A program made the translations under genes and the position numbers. The notes under the pieces were generated by a model. It did no database searches and was not told the origin of the DNA. It was given only the letters and a program-made list of their open reading frames with translations. Shown here piece by piece: positions 1-8,440 of a stretch of DNA of 27,246 nucleotides. The DNA lies in the NCBI GenBank assembly GCA_036170535.1, contig JAVHPJ010000218.1, positions 1-27,246 of the forward strand. The letters run 5' to 3'. Each line of letters opens with the position of its first letter. Position 1 is the first letter of the stretch. Source of the DNA: SSF53 sp036170535. GTDB lineage: Bacteria; Spirochaetota; Leptospiria; Leptospirales; Leptonemataceae.

Positions 1-8
1 CCCATACT

Positions 9-959
9 ATGGCGGCCGTTAGCGCGCCGTTGTTTATCGAGGCGCCGCCCCTGCCCGGCGCCCGCACGCTTGAATTCTACGAACCGCGCTGGGACGGACG
101 AACCTTTTCCCTGGAACGCCTGGACGCGTTGCAGCTGCCGGAAACGGAACCGGAATTTGCAACCGCGACGCCCGCCGGCGTCGCAGATGCGATCGGCGGA
201 CGGCTGGAAACGATTCTCGGAGCCGGCGACCCGTCCGGCAAAGTCGACATCATCTTGATCGGCGACGGGTACACGGCCGCACAGATGCCTGCATGGCGCA
301 AAGACGCGCGGGATCTCGCCGCCGAGTTGTTTCAGGAGAATCCCTTTTGCATGTTCGAAAACTACTTTAACGTGCACCGTATCGATGTCGTTTCGCGCGA
401 ATCGGGCGCCGGCACGGGCCGGGTGTACAGTCGGCGCAATGCGCTGGGCTCCTATCTGGGCTGCGCCGGCACGAATCGGCTGCTGTGCGTCGACTACGCT
501 CGGACGCGCGCGCTGGTCGAATCGCTGACGCGACCCGACCAGCGTGAAATCATCGTCGTGCTGGTGAATGACGGACGCTACGGCGGCTCGGGCGGGGCGA
601 TCGCGGCCGCAACTGTCGGCGGCGGCGGCGCGGCCGTTGTGGCGCATGAACTGGGCCACTCCTTTGCGGGACTCGCCGACGAATACGACTACGGAAAGGA
701 CTACTGTGAAGCGTCCGTCGAACCGTCGCGACCAAACGTTACTGCCGAACGCGACCCGCGCAAGGTCAAGTGGCGCACAACCCGCGACGCTGGACACTTT
801 GAGGGCGCGCTTTACTGCAAGCGCGGGTATTATCGTCCCTACCAGGACTCGCGCATGCGCAACATCTATGCAGCCTACCAACCGCTGCATATCCAGCTGT
901 GGTACGACCGGCTGAAACTGGCGGGCGACGGTTCCGTTAATCTTAACTGCCCGCGCTGA
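9..959 (+). CDS. M64-family (IgA peptidase-like) zinc metallopeptidase, 5' end probably outside window
   Basis: Putative secreted zinc endopeptidase. The motif HELGHSFAGLADEY begins at residue 213, giving HExxH (H213, E214, H217) followed by the conserved DEY of peptidase family M64. Residues about 75-90 (VDIILIGDGYT) and 180-190 (IIVVLVND) form the family's beta-strand core. The stretch around residues 20-36 (TLEFYEPRWDG) resembles the M64 N-terminal domain, which usually follows a signal peptide. The ATG at 9 has no signal peptide behind it and the frame stays open to the window edge, so the true start is probably upstream. The 3' end overlaps the convergent sigma-factor gene by 17 nt. The substrate cannot be told from sequence; 'IgA peptidase' is only the family name. 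Confidence 0.85.
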   Translation: MAAVSAPLFIEAPPLPGARTLEFYEPRWDGRTFSLERLDALQLPETEPEFATATPAGVADAIGGRLETILGAGDPSGKVDIILIGDGYTAAQMPAWRKDARDLAAELFQENPFCMFENYFNVHRIDVVSRESGAGTGRVYSRRNALGSYLGCAGTNRLLCVDYARTRALVESLTRPDQREIIVVLVNDGRYGGSGGAIAAATVGGGGAAVVAHELGHSFAGLADEYDYGKDYCEASVEPSRPNVTAERDPRKVKWRTTRDAGHFEGALYCKRGYYRPYQDSRMRNIYAAYQPLHIQLWYDRLKLAGDGSVNLNCPR

Positions 960-1887
960 ACGGCGAATCGCCGCGCCCAACCGAAGGCCGGTCGTTGGAG
1001 GCGGCGTGAGCTGCCAGCCAGGCCAGCTTATCGGGATTGCGAACCGAATAAATTTCAACGATGACGCCGTCTTCAATGCGCGCGCTGAAGGTAGACTCGA
1101 CTCCGGCCGGCGTTCGAATAACCAGCCCGGGCTCGCCATTTATTGCGCAAAACTCATAACTTGCGTTTTGAATCGGAAACTTATCCAGCACGCCGACCAG
1201 AAAGCGCGCAATGTTGTCCGCCGTTTCGATTACGTTGAGTGCGGCCGCAACTTTTCCGCCGCCGTCCGAATACAGTTTCGCATCCGCGCCTAATAGCTGA
1301 ACGAGAGCTGACTGGTCGCGGCCCTGACAGGCCAGGAGAAATCGCTGAAACAAGGCCTGCTGCTGCTCATACGAGGTCTGCGGCGAGCGCGCTCGCGCTC
1401 GCGATTGGGTCAAATTGGCCTCCGCACGATGCAATATCTGCCGACAGTTATCCGGCGAGCGTTCGACGACGCCCGCGATTTCTTCGTAATCGTAGTCAAA
1501 AACCTTACGGAGCAAGAATACGGCGCGCTCCACAGGATTCAGCTTATCCATAAGCAAGAGAAACGCCACCGAAACCGACTCGCGGCGTTCGACCTGCGCC
1601 GCCGGATCGTCCGCCGGCCGCAGTGAATCCGGCAGGGGTTCGGGCAGCCACGGGCCCACGTAACTTTCGCGACGCCGCTGATTGCGCCGGAGCGCATCAA
1701 CCGCCCGGCGCGCCGCGACTGCGCCCAGGAATTGCCGCGGCTTCTGGATTTGGCTCGGCGGATTGCGCGTTAATTCCAGGAACGCTTCCTGCACCACGTC
1801 TTCGGCGTCCATCGCGCTGCCCAGCATGCGATACGCCACGGAAAACATATGACTGCGATGCTCAAGAAATAACTCGGCGACTTTCAA
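943..1887 (-). CDS. ECF41-type RNA polymerase sigma factor with SnoaL-like C-terminal domain
   Basis: Extracytoplasmic-function sigma factor of group ECF41 (SigJ-like), 314 aa. Region sigma2 lies at about residues 5-72 (VAYRMLGSAMDAEDVVQEAF) and sigma4 at about 105-160. A SnoaL/NTF2-like extension fills 170-290. All three ECF41 marker motifs are present: WLPEP in the linker (80-84), DGGGK (208-212) and NPDKL (284-288). In this group the extension works as a built-in regulator in place of a classical anti-sigma factor. The start is TTG, supported by GGAG seven nt upstream and by the expected N-terminal length. The usual adjacent oxidoreductase/carboxymuconolactone decarboxylase (COE) target gene is absent. 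Instead a 7TM sensor gene ends 32 nt upstream on the same strand, suggesting one transcription unit. Confidence 0.93.
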   Translation of the reverse strand: MKVAELFLEHRSHMFSVAYRMLGSAMDAEDVVQEAFLELTRNPPSQIQKPRQFLGAVAARRAVDALRRNQRRRESYVGPWLPEPLPDSLRPADDPAAQVERRESVSVAFLLLMDKLNPVERAVFLLRKVFDYDYEEIAGVVERSPDNCRQILHRAEANLTQSRARARSPQTSYEQQQALFQRFLLACQGRDQSALVQLLGADAKLYSDGGGKVAAALNVIETADNIARFLVGVLDKFPIQNASYEFCAINGEPGLVIRTPAGVESTFSARIEDGVIVEIYSVRNPDKLAWLAAHAASNDRPSVGRGDSPFSAGS

Positions 1888-1894
1888 GTTGAAA

Positions 1895-1898
1895 CTCC
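1895..1898 (-). promoter_or_regulatory. Shine-Dalgarno GGAG deciding the TTG start of the ECF41 gene
   Basis: On the minus strand GGAG is followed by a 7-nt spacer and then TTG. This favours the TTG start over the next in-frame ATG 13 codons later, which would cut into sigma region 2. Confidence 0.6.
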
Positions 1899-1919
1899 GT
1901 CGGCTCGCCCGGAACCGCC

Positions 1920-4094
1920 TCAGCGTCGGTCGTTAAAACGCTTCACCAGCAAAACCGCATTTCCAGGATGATTGTAGCGGACGACGTCAAAGACCGTCCG
2001 CGTCATGACTATGCCGCGTCCATGGTAACGCTGTTCGGACTCGGGACGCTCCGCCTGCTGGGGATCAAAGCCCTCGCCCTGATCTTTGATCAAATACGCC
2101 GCGCGGTTTTTTTTGAGCGAGTAGATGATCTCCACATGCCGGTCCCGATAGCGCGGATCGCGCTGGCGTTCGGCAAGCAATTCAAAAAACTTGTCATCTT
2201 CGACCGCGCGCTGTTTTTCCTCGGACGAAATCGCCAGATTGCCGTGTTCAATTGCGTTCATCAGCATTTCACGCACGCCCATGCGCAGCTCCAGCGCGAC
2301 CCCGTGATCGCAGTAGCGTTCCAAATTCGCGGTGACCGCTTCGAGCGCCAGATCCGCAAGAGTTACATAGTTGCCGATTCTGAAACGCCGCAGCTCCGAC
2401 TCGCAGTACCGCGCCAGAACGCTTCCGGCCGCCGGCGACGCACGTCCGAATATAACCGCTTCCTGCGCTTCGCCGGGCGCCGCATAGTCCAGACGCACCT
2501 CCAGCTCAAGGGGCTCTTCTTTCGCCGTGAGAAAGTCGGCGCGAAAACTCGAACTGCCGCCCGTGGCGATCGTCTCGTTCACCTTCTCGCGGAAAAGTCG
2601 CCCCTGGGGCGCCTCCGGACCGTCAAACAACAACTCGTAAACCGGACGGCCGGAGACAGCGGCGCTGCGCAAGCCCAGCAGGCGCCGCACAGCCTGATTG
2701 ATGGCGACGACATCTCCCAGACGATTCAGGGAAAAAATCAACTCATTGGCGCTGTCCACCAACTGGCGATATCGGCGCTCGGAGTTTTCGAGCGTGTCGC
2801 GCGTCGCACGCAGTTCGTCATTCTGTTTTTCGAGATTCGCAGAAAGCTGCTCGGTGAGTTTGAAGGAACTGGCGAATCGAATGGACAAGAAGATCGACTG
2901 GGTGGCGATAAACAACAGCAAACCAAACGGCGCCAGGTTCGTGTAACCCGTTACGCGCACTTCCGCCGACTCAAGTATGTCGTTGCTCACGGTGACGATG
3001 AGCGCGCTGACTCCAATCATGAATAGCGGGGCATGCGCGCGCCTGCGGAGCAATGCCAGCGCCAGTCGGTAAGCGATATATACTATGGCGACTGCGGTAA
3101 TCGCCATATACACCGGCTTGGTGTGAGCGAACAAGCGCGGCGGCAGGAAGAGTATGGCCGCGCCAAAAATAATTCCAATCGCCTGAAACAGGCGGCGCGG
3201 CGCACGCTTGAATTCAGCCGGGAAAATGCGCGCTATGAACATCAAAAGCATGGGCATAGCCGCATACCAGGAAAAATAGTCGATCCGCTGAATCAGAGCG
3301 TAGCTATCAAAGTCGAGAAGCGAAGGCAGCAAACGCTCTCCCGCAAACACGCTGCGTACCGCAACTAACATGCAGAATAATCCGAAGTATAAAAGCAACG
3401 AATCCTTACGGCGTAACGTGAACAGAGCAATGTGGTACGACGCCATAATCACCAGCGCGCCGCAGAGCATCAGGTCGGTTGCGATCAAGCCCCGTTCATG
3501 ACGCCGTACAGCGAATTCCAGACCGAGTTCGGGCGCCGACCAGAAGCCGCCGGCCGGATCGTCATAGTTCGATACTTCACAGACTATGTCGATGGTCTCG
3601 GAATCCGGCGTAAAAGCGTAGACGGCGGGTATGATGTCCGGTCGGGCCTCTGTCGCATTCGAGCTTACAACGCCGCGCCCGCCGAGGAACTCGCCATTAA
3701 TATAGAGGCGATAGGCCGTGCCCACGCCCCAGATGCGCAGCGCCATACGCGCGCCGGCCGGCGCGCCCGTGACGCGCAGGCGATATACGCCGCGCCCATG
3801 TGCGGGCAGCGTGCGGCCGCCCACAAGTTCGCCGCTCCAGGACCCGGGCGTCTGGAGAAAGTGGCCCGACCCTTCCGGCTCCGGGGGCGCCGACGGGTCG
3901 TAGCGCTCATCCCAGGCGAAACGCCATTCGCCGCCGAGATTCACGCGCGCGCCGGACGCAAAAGCTGTCTGCGAAACGTCGGCCCGGCCCTGGACGGCCG
4001 CCTTGCCCGGCGCGTTTGCATAACATCCCGGAATGACAGTTGCTGACAGGAACGCGCAAAACAGCGCCGGCGCAAATCCCGAGCCCCCCTTCAT
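1920..4094 (-). CDS. 7TM sensor protein with extracellular jelly-roll, PAS and RsbW-like HATPase domains
   Basis: Membrane signal transducer of the 7TMR-DISM type, about 724 aa. In order: a signal sequence ending near IPGC (possible lipoprotein site); an extracellular carbohydrate-binding-like jelly-roll (about 45-195); seven hydrophobic segments (about 202-410); a short coiled coil (about 412-440); a PAS domain (about 440-545); and a GHKL ATPase domain (about 600-720). The ATPase has an N box (REMLMNAIEHGN), a G1 box (DQGEGFD) and a G2 box (HGRGI). No HisKA H-box is visible between PAS and ATPase, so it looks more like an RsbW/SpoIIAB-type kinase or anti-sigma module than a classical histidine kinase. 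The ATG at 4094 is chosen; an in-frame TTG at 4112 adds six residues and neither has a clear ribosome site. It lies directly upstream of the ECF41 gene. Confidence 0.85.
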   Translation of the reverse strand: MKGGSGFAPALFCAFLSATVIPGCYANAPGKAAVQGRADVSQTAFASGARVNLGGEWRFAWDERYDPSAPPEPEGSGHFLQTPGSWSGELVGGRTLPAHGRGVYRLRVTGAPAGARMALRIWGVGTAYRLYINGEFLGGRGVVSSNATEARPDIIPAVYAFTPDSETIDIVCEVSNYDDPAGGFWSAPELGLEFAVRRHERGLIATDLMLCGALVIMASYHIALFTLRRKDSLLLYFGLFCMLVAVRSVFAGERLLPSLLDFDSYALIQRIDYFSWYAAMPMLLMFIARIFPAEFKRAPRRLFQAIGIIFGAAILFLPPRLFAHTKPVYMAITAVAIVYIAYRLALALLRRRAHAPLFMIGVSALIVTVSNDILESAEVRVTGYTNLAPFGLLLFIATQSIFLSIRFASSFKLTEQLSANLEKQNDELRATRDTLENSERRYRQLVDSANELIFSLNRLGDVVAINQAVRRLLGLRSAAVSGRPVYELLFDGPEAPQGRLFREKVNETIATGGSSSFRADFLTAKEEPLELEVRLDYAAPGEAQEAVIFGRASPAAGSVLARYCESELRRFRIGNYVTLADLALEAVTANLERYCDHGVALELRMGVREMLMNAIEHGNLAISSEEKQRAVEDDKFFELLAERQRDPRYRDRHVEIIYSLKKNRAAYLIKDQGEGFDPQQAERPESEQRYHGRGIVMTRTVFDVVRYNHPGNAVLLVKRFNDRR

Positions 4095-4130
4095 TGTGGG
4101 TCGAAGATGCAAGGCCGGAGCCAGCCTGAA

Positions 4131-4188
4131 AGGAAAAAAGCGCCGCGCCGCCCCCCGGTTTTCCCGACCCTGCCGCCCGGCGGCGTGC
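4131..4188 (-). terminator. Possible intrinsic terminator after the SNF2 helicase gene
   Basis: Read on the minus strand, a very GC-rich stretch contains CGCCGCC and a complementary GGCGGCG about 30 nt later, followed a few bases on by six T's (A-run on the plus strand at 4134-4139). It lies between the helicase stop and the 7TM gene start. The loop is long and the stem is offset from the T-run, so this is a weak call. Confidence 0.3.
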
Positions 4189-4226
4189 GCCCCGCAGCAT
4201 GACGAGAACGGCGTGAATAATCCCGG

Positions 4227-7145
4227 CTAGCTTTCGCTCACGAGGTACGCCTGTAACAGGCTCAGCGAAGCGTCCACCCGACTATCGCGACGCACCCGAT
4301 GGACCCGCTGTTCGCGTTCGTGTCTGGCGCGCAGCAGTTCATTTTCAATGCGCGTGGTCAATGCGCGATTCGCCGCGTTCGGTTCCATGCGCGCCCGCAG
4401 CCGGGCCTGATCCAGCCGCTCTTCTAACTGACGGACTTTTTTTCCATAACTGATCTCAAGCTTGTATTCTTCTTTCTTGAATACGCTATGCAGGCTGTCC
4501 TTCAACTCGCCAGCGCGACGTTCGGCCTCCGCCTGCAACGCAACCAGGGCGCGTCCGGCGGCGGCTTTCAGCAATCCGGGCTCAAGTGCGTCGAGGGCTT
4601 CGATCGCCGCATTCAAGCGGCGCGGACGAAAGCGCGCGGCCTCCGCGCCCGGAGGGATCAAGAGTTCTCGCGGGATTTCCGTTTGCTCCAGACGAGCGCC
4701 GGAAACAAAACACGAAAGCAGTTCTGCGCGACTCAGGCCGTTGCGATACTGACAGACAAAGACAAAATACACGCCGCTCCGGCCCGGCAAGCGCAGCGCC
4801 TGCATGGTGCGCCGCTCGGGATGTTCCAGAAAATGGGCGAGAGCTTCGTCGACAAAGGGATGGCCGACTGCGAGGAAGTCGTAAAAATCGCGCTCCAGCG
4901 CCAGTTCCGAGCGGAATGTCGCCGGGCGGCGCGACTTGCGCTCAAGATCCGACAGCACATATTCGCCGCCAGGGGCCGCAGCGAAGGCCGGCTCCTCCGC
5001 CGACGATCGCGAGTTCGCAACGATCCGGGCCGCGCCTGCGGGAGCGCCCGCGCCAGCCGCGTCGCCCGCAATTAAAGTGAAACGTTGCGAGGCGCCCAGC
5101 TTTTGGTACTTCAAGCACAGGCGTTCGATTTCCTGGTTGTCGATGCCCCGCTGCTCCTGCGTGAACTGGTAATAATCGGTAAGGTCAAAGTCGAGGCACT
5201 GCGGCGTGACCAGGTCGCCCAATTTGCGATACGCGCTGTCTGAAATTTTGATTTTTGCTTCGATCTCTTGATCCATCTCAGCCGCGGTCTTGCGCCCGGA
5301 TATAAAGCTCATCAACGTGTTCTGAAAATCCAGCTCGTCTTCCATCGCGCCCAGCAAGGTGTCCGGAACGCCGATCGCCTCTTCGAACAACTTGATTTTG
5401 CGTTCCAGAACTTCCAGGACGCGTTCGGCGACCGTATCGCGCGTGGTAAAATTGAAGATATAAACATCGCGCGTTTGTCCGAACCGGTGTACGCGGCCAA
5501 TGCGCTGTTCGATCTTCAGCGGCGACCAGGGGAGATCATAGTTAATCAGGATATTGGCGAACTGAAGGTTGCGACCTTCGCCGCCCGCCTCCGTACAGAT
5601 CAACGCGTCGGTCGATTCGCGAAACTCCTGAATCGCCTCTTCTTTTTCAGCAAGATTGAGGGAGCCGTGAAACACGCTGACCTTGAATCCCCTGGCGCGC
5701 AGGTTTTCGGCCAGATAGTCCTGCGTGGTGCGAAACTGCGTGAAAATAACGTATTTGGGATGCCCCTCGCGTTTGAGCTTTTCGATGGTTTCGCACAGCT
5801 TGATCAGCTTGCGATCGGTCTTAACGGAGCGGCCCAGTTTTATTAAGAAGTTGAGCGTCAGGATTTCCTTGCGCAAATCCTTGAGGGTTTTGCGCGCGCT
5901 ATCCTCTTCCAGCGCGTCCAACTCGGCTTCCGGATCGTCGCTTTCCTCGAAGAGGGCTTCCGCCGCGGGTTCCTGCTGGATAAAATCCGCGCGCGCAGTT
6001 TCGTATCTGGCAAGCGCGGCCCGCGAGCCGAATAAATTCTGCTCGAGCATAACCTTACGTTTTTCCAGTGCGCGCAATAAAGCCCGCGTTGAGGAATCCA
6101 GCAGCTTCTGGAAAACAATCATTATAAAGCTGACGGCGCGATTCTGCTCGCGCATCGCGAGGTTGTATTCGCGCCGCACATAGTCGGTCATTTCGTCGTA
6201 AAACGCGCGCTCTTCCGTTCCCAGGTCGAAGCGAATGGTCACTGCATGCCGTTTGGTGAATCCGCCGACCTCGACCTTGCGTCGGCGCAGCATCACGCGC
6301 GAAATTTTCGTGCGCAAGTCGTCGAGTCGCCGGGATTCCGGGGCTTCCGCACGATCGCCGGCGATTGCGCCGTATTCCTGCATAAATGAGGCGAACGGAC
6401 CCAGCAAATGCGGATCAACCAATCGAACCAGAAAATAGAGTTCTTCCAATTTGCCGCGAAACGGCGTGGCGGAAAGCAGCAACAAGGCTTCGCATTTCTG
6501 AGCTATTTTTTCCGCAAAAGCGTATGCGTGGGTCACTTTTGAATAATCGCGACGCAGGCGATGCGCCTCATCGAAGACAACGATATCCCAGCGCGCCTTC
6601 AGGATCTCGTCGCCATAACGCGGATTTTTGATAAAGTCGACGGAAGTCAGGAGTCGCGGGTGTTTAGCCCAGGCGGAGGACATCTCCAGAAAATTGCGTC
6701 GGTTCAGGAGATCGAATTCTTCGTTGAACTTGTTCTTTAATTCCTGTTGCCACTGGATGGTGAGCGGCGCCGGCGTGCAGATGAGCACGCGCGAATAGCC
6801 CTTGCGAAAGAGCAGCTCCTTGATGACGAGCCCCGCTTCCACGGTTTTGCCCAGGCCCACCTCGTCCGCCAGGATGAACCGCGGACGCAGCGCGCTGGCG
6901 ACAATGTGCGTGGCCTCGATCTGGTGCGGCAGCAGTCGGGTGCGTGAATTCGACAGACTCGAAAGCTTATCGTACAGGTGCGAAAGTTTGATGCGATGGG
7001 CGTCCAGCACGCCAAAGGCAAAATCGACGCCGTCCGCATCGGTGCGCCGCGCCAGTTCATGAACGGGGGCCTCGCCCCTGGCGCCGCGATCGCCAGATTC
7101 GGGCGTGAACAGGGGCCGTTGAAACGGCAGCAGATTTTGCTCCAT
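4227..7145 (-). CDS. SNF2/RapA-like DEAD/DEAH-box helicase
   Basis: Superfamily 2 Snf2-type ATPase/translocase, 972 aa. Motif I is DEVGLGKT (94-101), motif II DEAH (192-195) and motif III SATP (225-228). The second RecA-like lobe carries FTQFRTTQDYL (468-478), VFHGS (491-495), TEAGGEGRNLQFAN (518-531) and the motif VI arginine finger region EQRIGRVHRFGQ (546-557). An acidic coiled segment (about 390-425) sits between the lobes. A coiled-coil-rich C-terminus (about 880-950) follows a region without recognisable domain. It lacks the N-terminal Tudor-like domains of true RapA, so RNA polymerase recycling should not be assumed. Similar stand-alone proteins act on DNA or nucleoprotein, and some belong to defence systems, but no methylase or nuclease partner is nearby. 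ATG start with AGGG just upstream. Confidence 0.92.
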   Translation of the reverse strand: MEQNLLPFQRPLFTPESGDRGARGEAPVHELARRTDADGVDFAFGVLDAHRIKLSHLYDKLSSLSNSRTRLLPHQIEATHIVASALRPRFILADEVGLGKTVEAGLVIKELLFRKGYSRVLICTPAPLTIQWQQELKNKFNEEFDLLNRRNFLEMSSAWAKHPRLLTSVDFIKNPRYGDEILKARWDIVVFDEAHRLRRDYSKVTHAYAFAEKIAQKCEALLLLSATPFRGKLEELYFLVRLVDPHLLGPFASFMQEYGAIAGDRAEAPESRRLDDLRTKISRVMLRRRKVEVGGFTKRHAVTIRFDLGTEERAFYDEMTDYVRREYNLAMREQNRAVSFIMIVFQKLLDSSTRALLRALEKRKVMLEQNLFGSRAALARYETARADFIQQEPAAEALFEESDDPEAELDALEEDSARKTLKDLRKEILTLNFLIKLGRSVKTDRKLIKLCETIEKLKREGHPKYVIFTQFRTTQDYLAENLRARGFKVSVFHGSLNLAEKEEAIQEFRESTDALICTEAGGEGRNLQFANILINYDLPWSPLKIEQRIGRVHRFGQTRDVYIFNFTTRDTVAERVLEVLERKIKLFEEAIGVPDTLLGAMEDELDFQNTLMSFISGRKTAAEMDQEIEAKIKISDSAYRKLGDLVTPQCLDFDLTDYYQFTQEQRGIDNQEIERLCLKYQKLGASQRFTLIAGDAAGAGAPAGAARIVANSRSSAEEPAFAAAPGGEYVLSDLERKSRRPATFRSELALERDFYDFLAVGHPFVDEALAHFLEHPERRTMQALRLPGRSGVYFVFVCQYRNGLSRAELLSCFVSGARLEQTEIPRELLIPPGAEAARFRPRRLNAAIEALDALEPGLLKAAAGRALVALQAEAERRAGELKDSLHSVFKKEEYKLEISYGKKVRQLEERLDQARLRARMEPNAANRALTTRIENELLRARHEREQRVHRVRRDSRVDASLSLLQAYLVSES

Positions 7146-7412
7146 GATCCCTGACTCTTGCTGCTGCGGTCGAAATTTCCGGCTCAGCCCCGTGGATTAT
7201 GTCGCATCGACGGGGAAACCGAGCGAGCAGATTTGCAGGCCCCCGGTCGGAGCGCCAGGCAATTTTTTAGCCACGCAAAGGGTGCCCGGCGCGACGCCTC
7301 GACTCGCCCGGACGACTCCCGAATCCGTCGATCCCTCCCTGGAGGCGGCCGCCATGGAGGCTTTCGGAGAATTGATTGACTCGCCCTTTGCGACCTGCCC
7401 GCGTAAGGCGCT
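7146..7412. other. Divergent intergenic region between helicase and TPR lipoprotein genes
   Basis: 267 nt, the longest non-coding gap in the window. On the minus strand CATAAT (7201-7196) is a possible -10 for the helicase gene, but no good -35 goes with it. On the plus strand GGAGG (7341-7345) stands eight nt before an ATG at 7354 that opens an out-of-frame 68-residue reading frame (see findings). The sequence GGCGGCCGCC at 7344-7353 is a perfect 10-bp palindrome. I see no convincing promoter for the TPR gene. Confidence 0.5.
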
Positions 7413-8384
7413 GTGTTTTTTCGACGCGCGGACATCTCCGGATTCGCCCTGGCCGCCGCCCTGGTTTGCGGGGCGTGCGCGGGCGAGGTGCGTAATGCGG
7501 GGCGCATCGTGCAGGACCCGGGCTATCGCCTGGTCGACAGTGCGCGCGTCGGAACTATGACGGACGAGGCCCTCAGCTCGCTCGCAGAGGCCCAGGGCGC
7601 CGCCGATCGCAATGATCGGGCTGTATTTTTGATCCGCGCGGGCCGCCTGCTCGAAGCCGAAGCCGAGCTGATCCAGGCCCTGCGTGAGGACCCGGCGCTC
7701 CTGGCCGCCGGGTTGAACCTGGCGCGTCTGTATGCGGCAGCCGGCGACCTGGCCGCCGCCCGAAAAACTTGCACCGAACTGGCGCAGGCCCCGGGCCAGA
7801 ACCTCGAGGCCCTGTACCGCGCCGCCCTTGAAATGGATCCCGCCCGATCCCCCGAACGGGCGCTGCTGCTGGAAACCCTGGCCGTCGATCGCAAACACTA
7901 TGAATCGAATTTGAGCCTCGGCGCGGACGCGCTGTATGCCGGCGATTATGCCGGCGCCGCCCGCGCCTACGATCGCGCCCTCGCGCTGCGACCGGACGGC
8001 CCGGAGGCCTATTTTGGCCTGGCCTACCTGCGCTATCTGGCGCGCGACTTTGAGCGGGCCGCCGGACTCTTCGACGCCTCTCTGAAAAACGGCGCGCGCG
8101 AACCTCAGGCCTGCGGATTGGCCGCGCAGTCGCATTTTGAGCTCGGCGCATACGCCGCCGCGAAAGCGCGCCTGGATTCGTGCCCGGATCGCTTGAACGA
8201 ACGCGCCGCCGCAATCTTGTATGGCGAGATCCTGTTGCGCCTGGACTACCGCGCCGACTTGCATGCGCTTCTCGCGCGCTTCACGCGCCCCGAAGACCAA
8301 CAGCTGCTGCTGCAGGCCTGGTTTGGCGTGAGTAATATCGACGGCATCGACGCCATCCGACGCGAACACGAGCTGCTGTACTGA
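7413..8384 (+). CDS. TPR-repeat lipoprotein
   Basis: Predicted exported lipoprotein of 323 aa. The N-terminus has a basic start (FFRRAD), a hydrophobic core (GFALAAALVCGAC) and a cysteine at about residue 22 in a loose, spirochaete-style lipobox. The rest is alpha-helical with tetratricopeptide-like repeats, for example LLEAEAELIQALREDPALLAAGLNLARLY spread over about 78-107 and the pair around 175-225 containing YAGDYAGAARAYDRALALRP. TPR proteins are scaffolds, so no enzymatic role is proposed. GTG is the only reasonable start because an in-frame TAA lies three codons upstream; AAGG precedes it by four nt. A 403-codon frame open on the opposite strand is an antisense shadow. Confidence 0.8.
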   Translation: MFFRRADISGFALAAALVCGACAGEVRNAGRIVQDPGYRLVDSARVGTMTDEALSSLAEAQGAADRNDRAVFLIRAGRLLEAEAELIQALREDPALLAAGLNLARLYAAAGDLAAARKTCTELAQAPGQNLEALYRAALEMDPARSPERALLLETLAVDRKHYESNLSLGADALYAGDYAGAARAYDRALALRPDGPEAYFGLAYLRYLARDFERAAGLFDASLKNGAREPQACGLAAQSHFELGAYAAAKARLDSCPDRLNERAAAILYGEILLRLDYRADLHALLARFTRPEDQQLLLQAWFGVSNIDGIDAIRREHELLY

Positions 8385-8440
8385 TCCGTTCTTAAATACA
8401 GATGCCAATTCAACATGACGAGATGCGTTCGGGGGATTTT

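Noticed and set aside
1968..3026. 352-codon open frame on the plus strand
   Set aside because: Antisense to the 7TM sensor gene, whose domains are clear; the product has no membrane or domain pattern.
4034..4048. Second hem-box-like TGACA repeat
   Set aside because: The spacer is five bases, not six, and it lies inside the 7TM gene coding sequence; taken as chance.
7197..8408. 403-codon open frame on the minus strand
   Set aside because: Antisense to the TPR lipoprotein, low-complexity product rich in Gln, Gly and Arg, no ribosome site and no recognisable domain; a GC-rich shadow frame.
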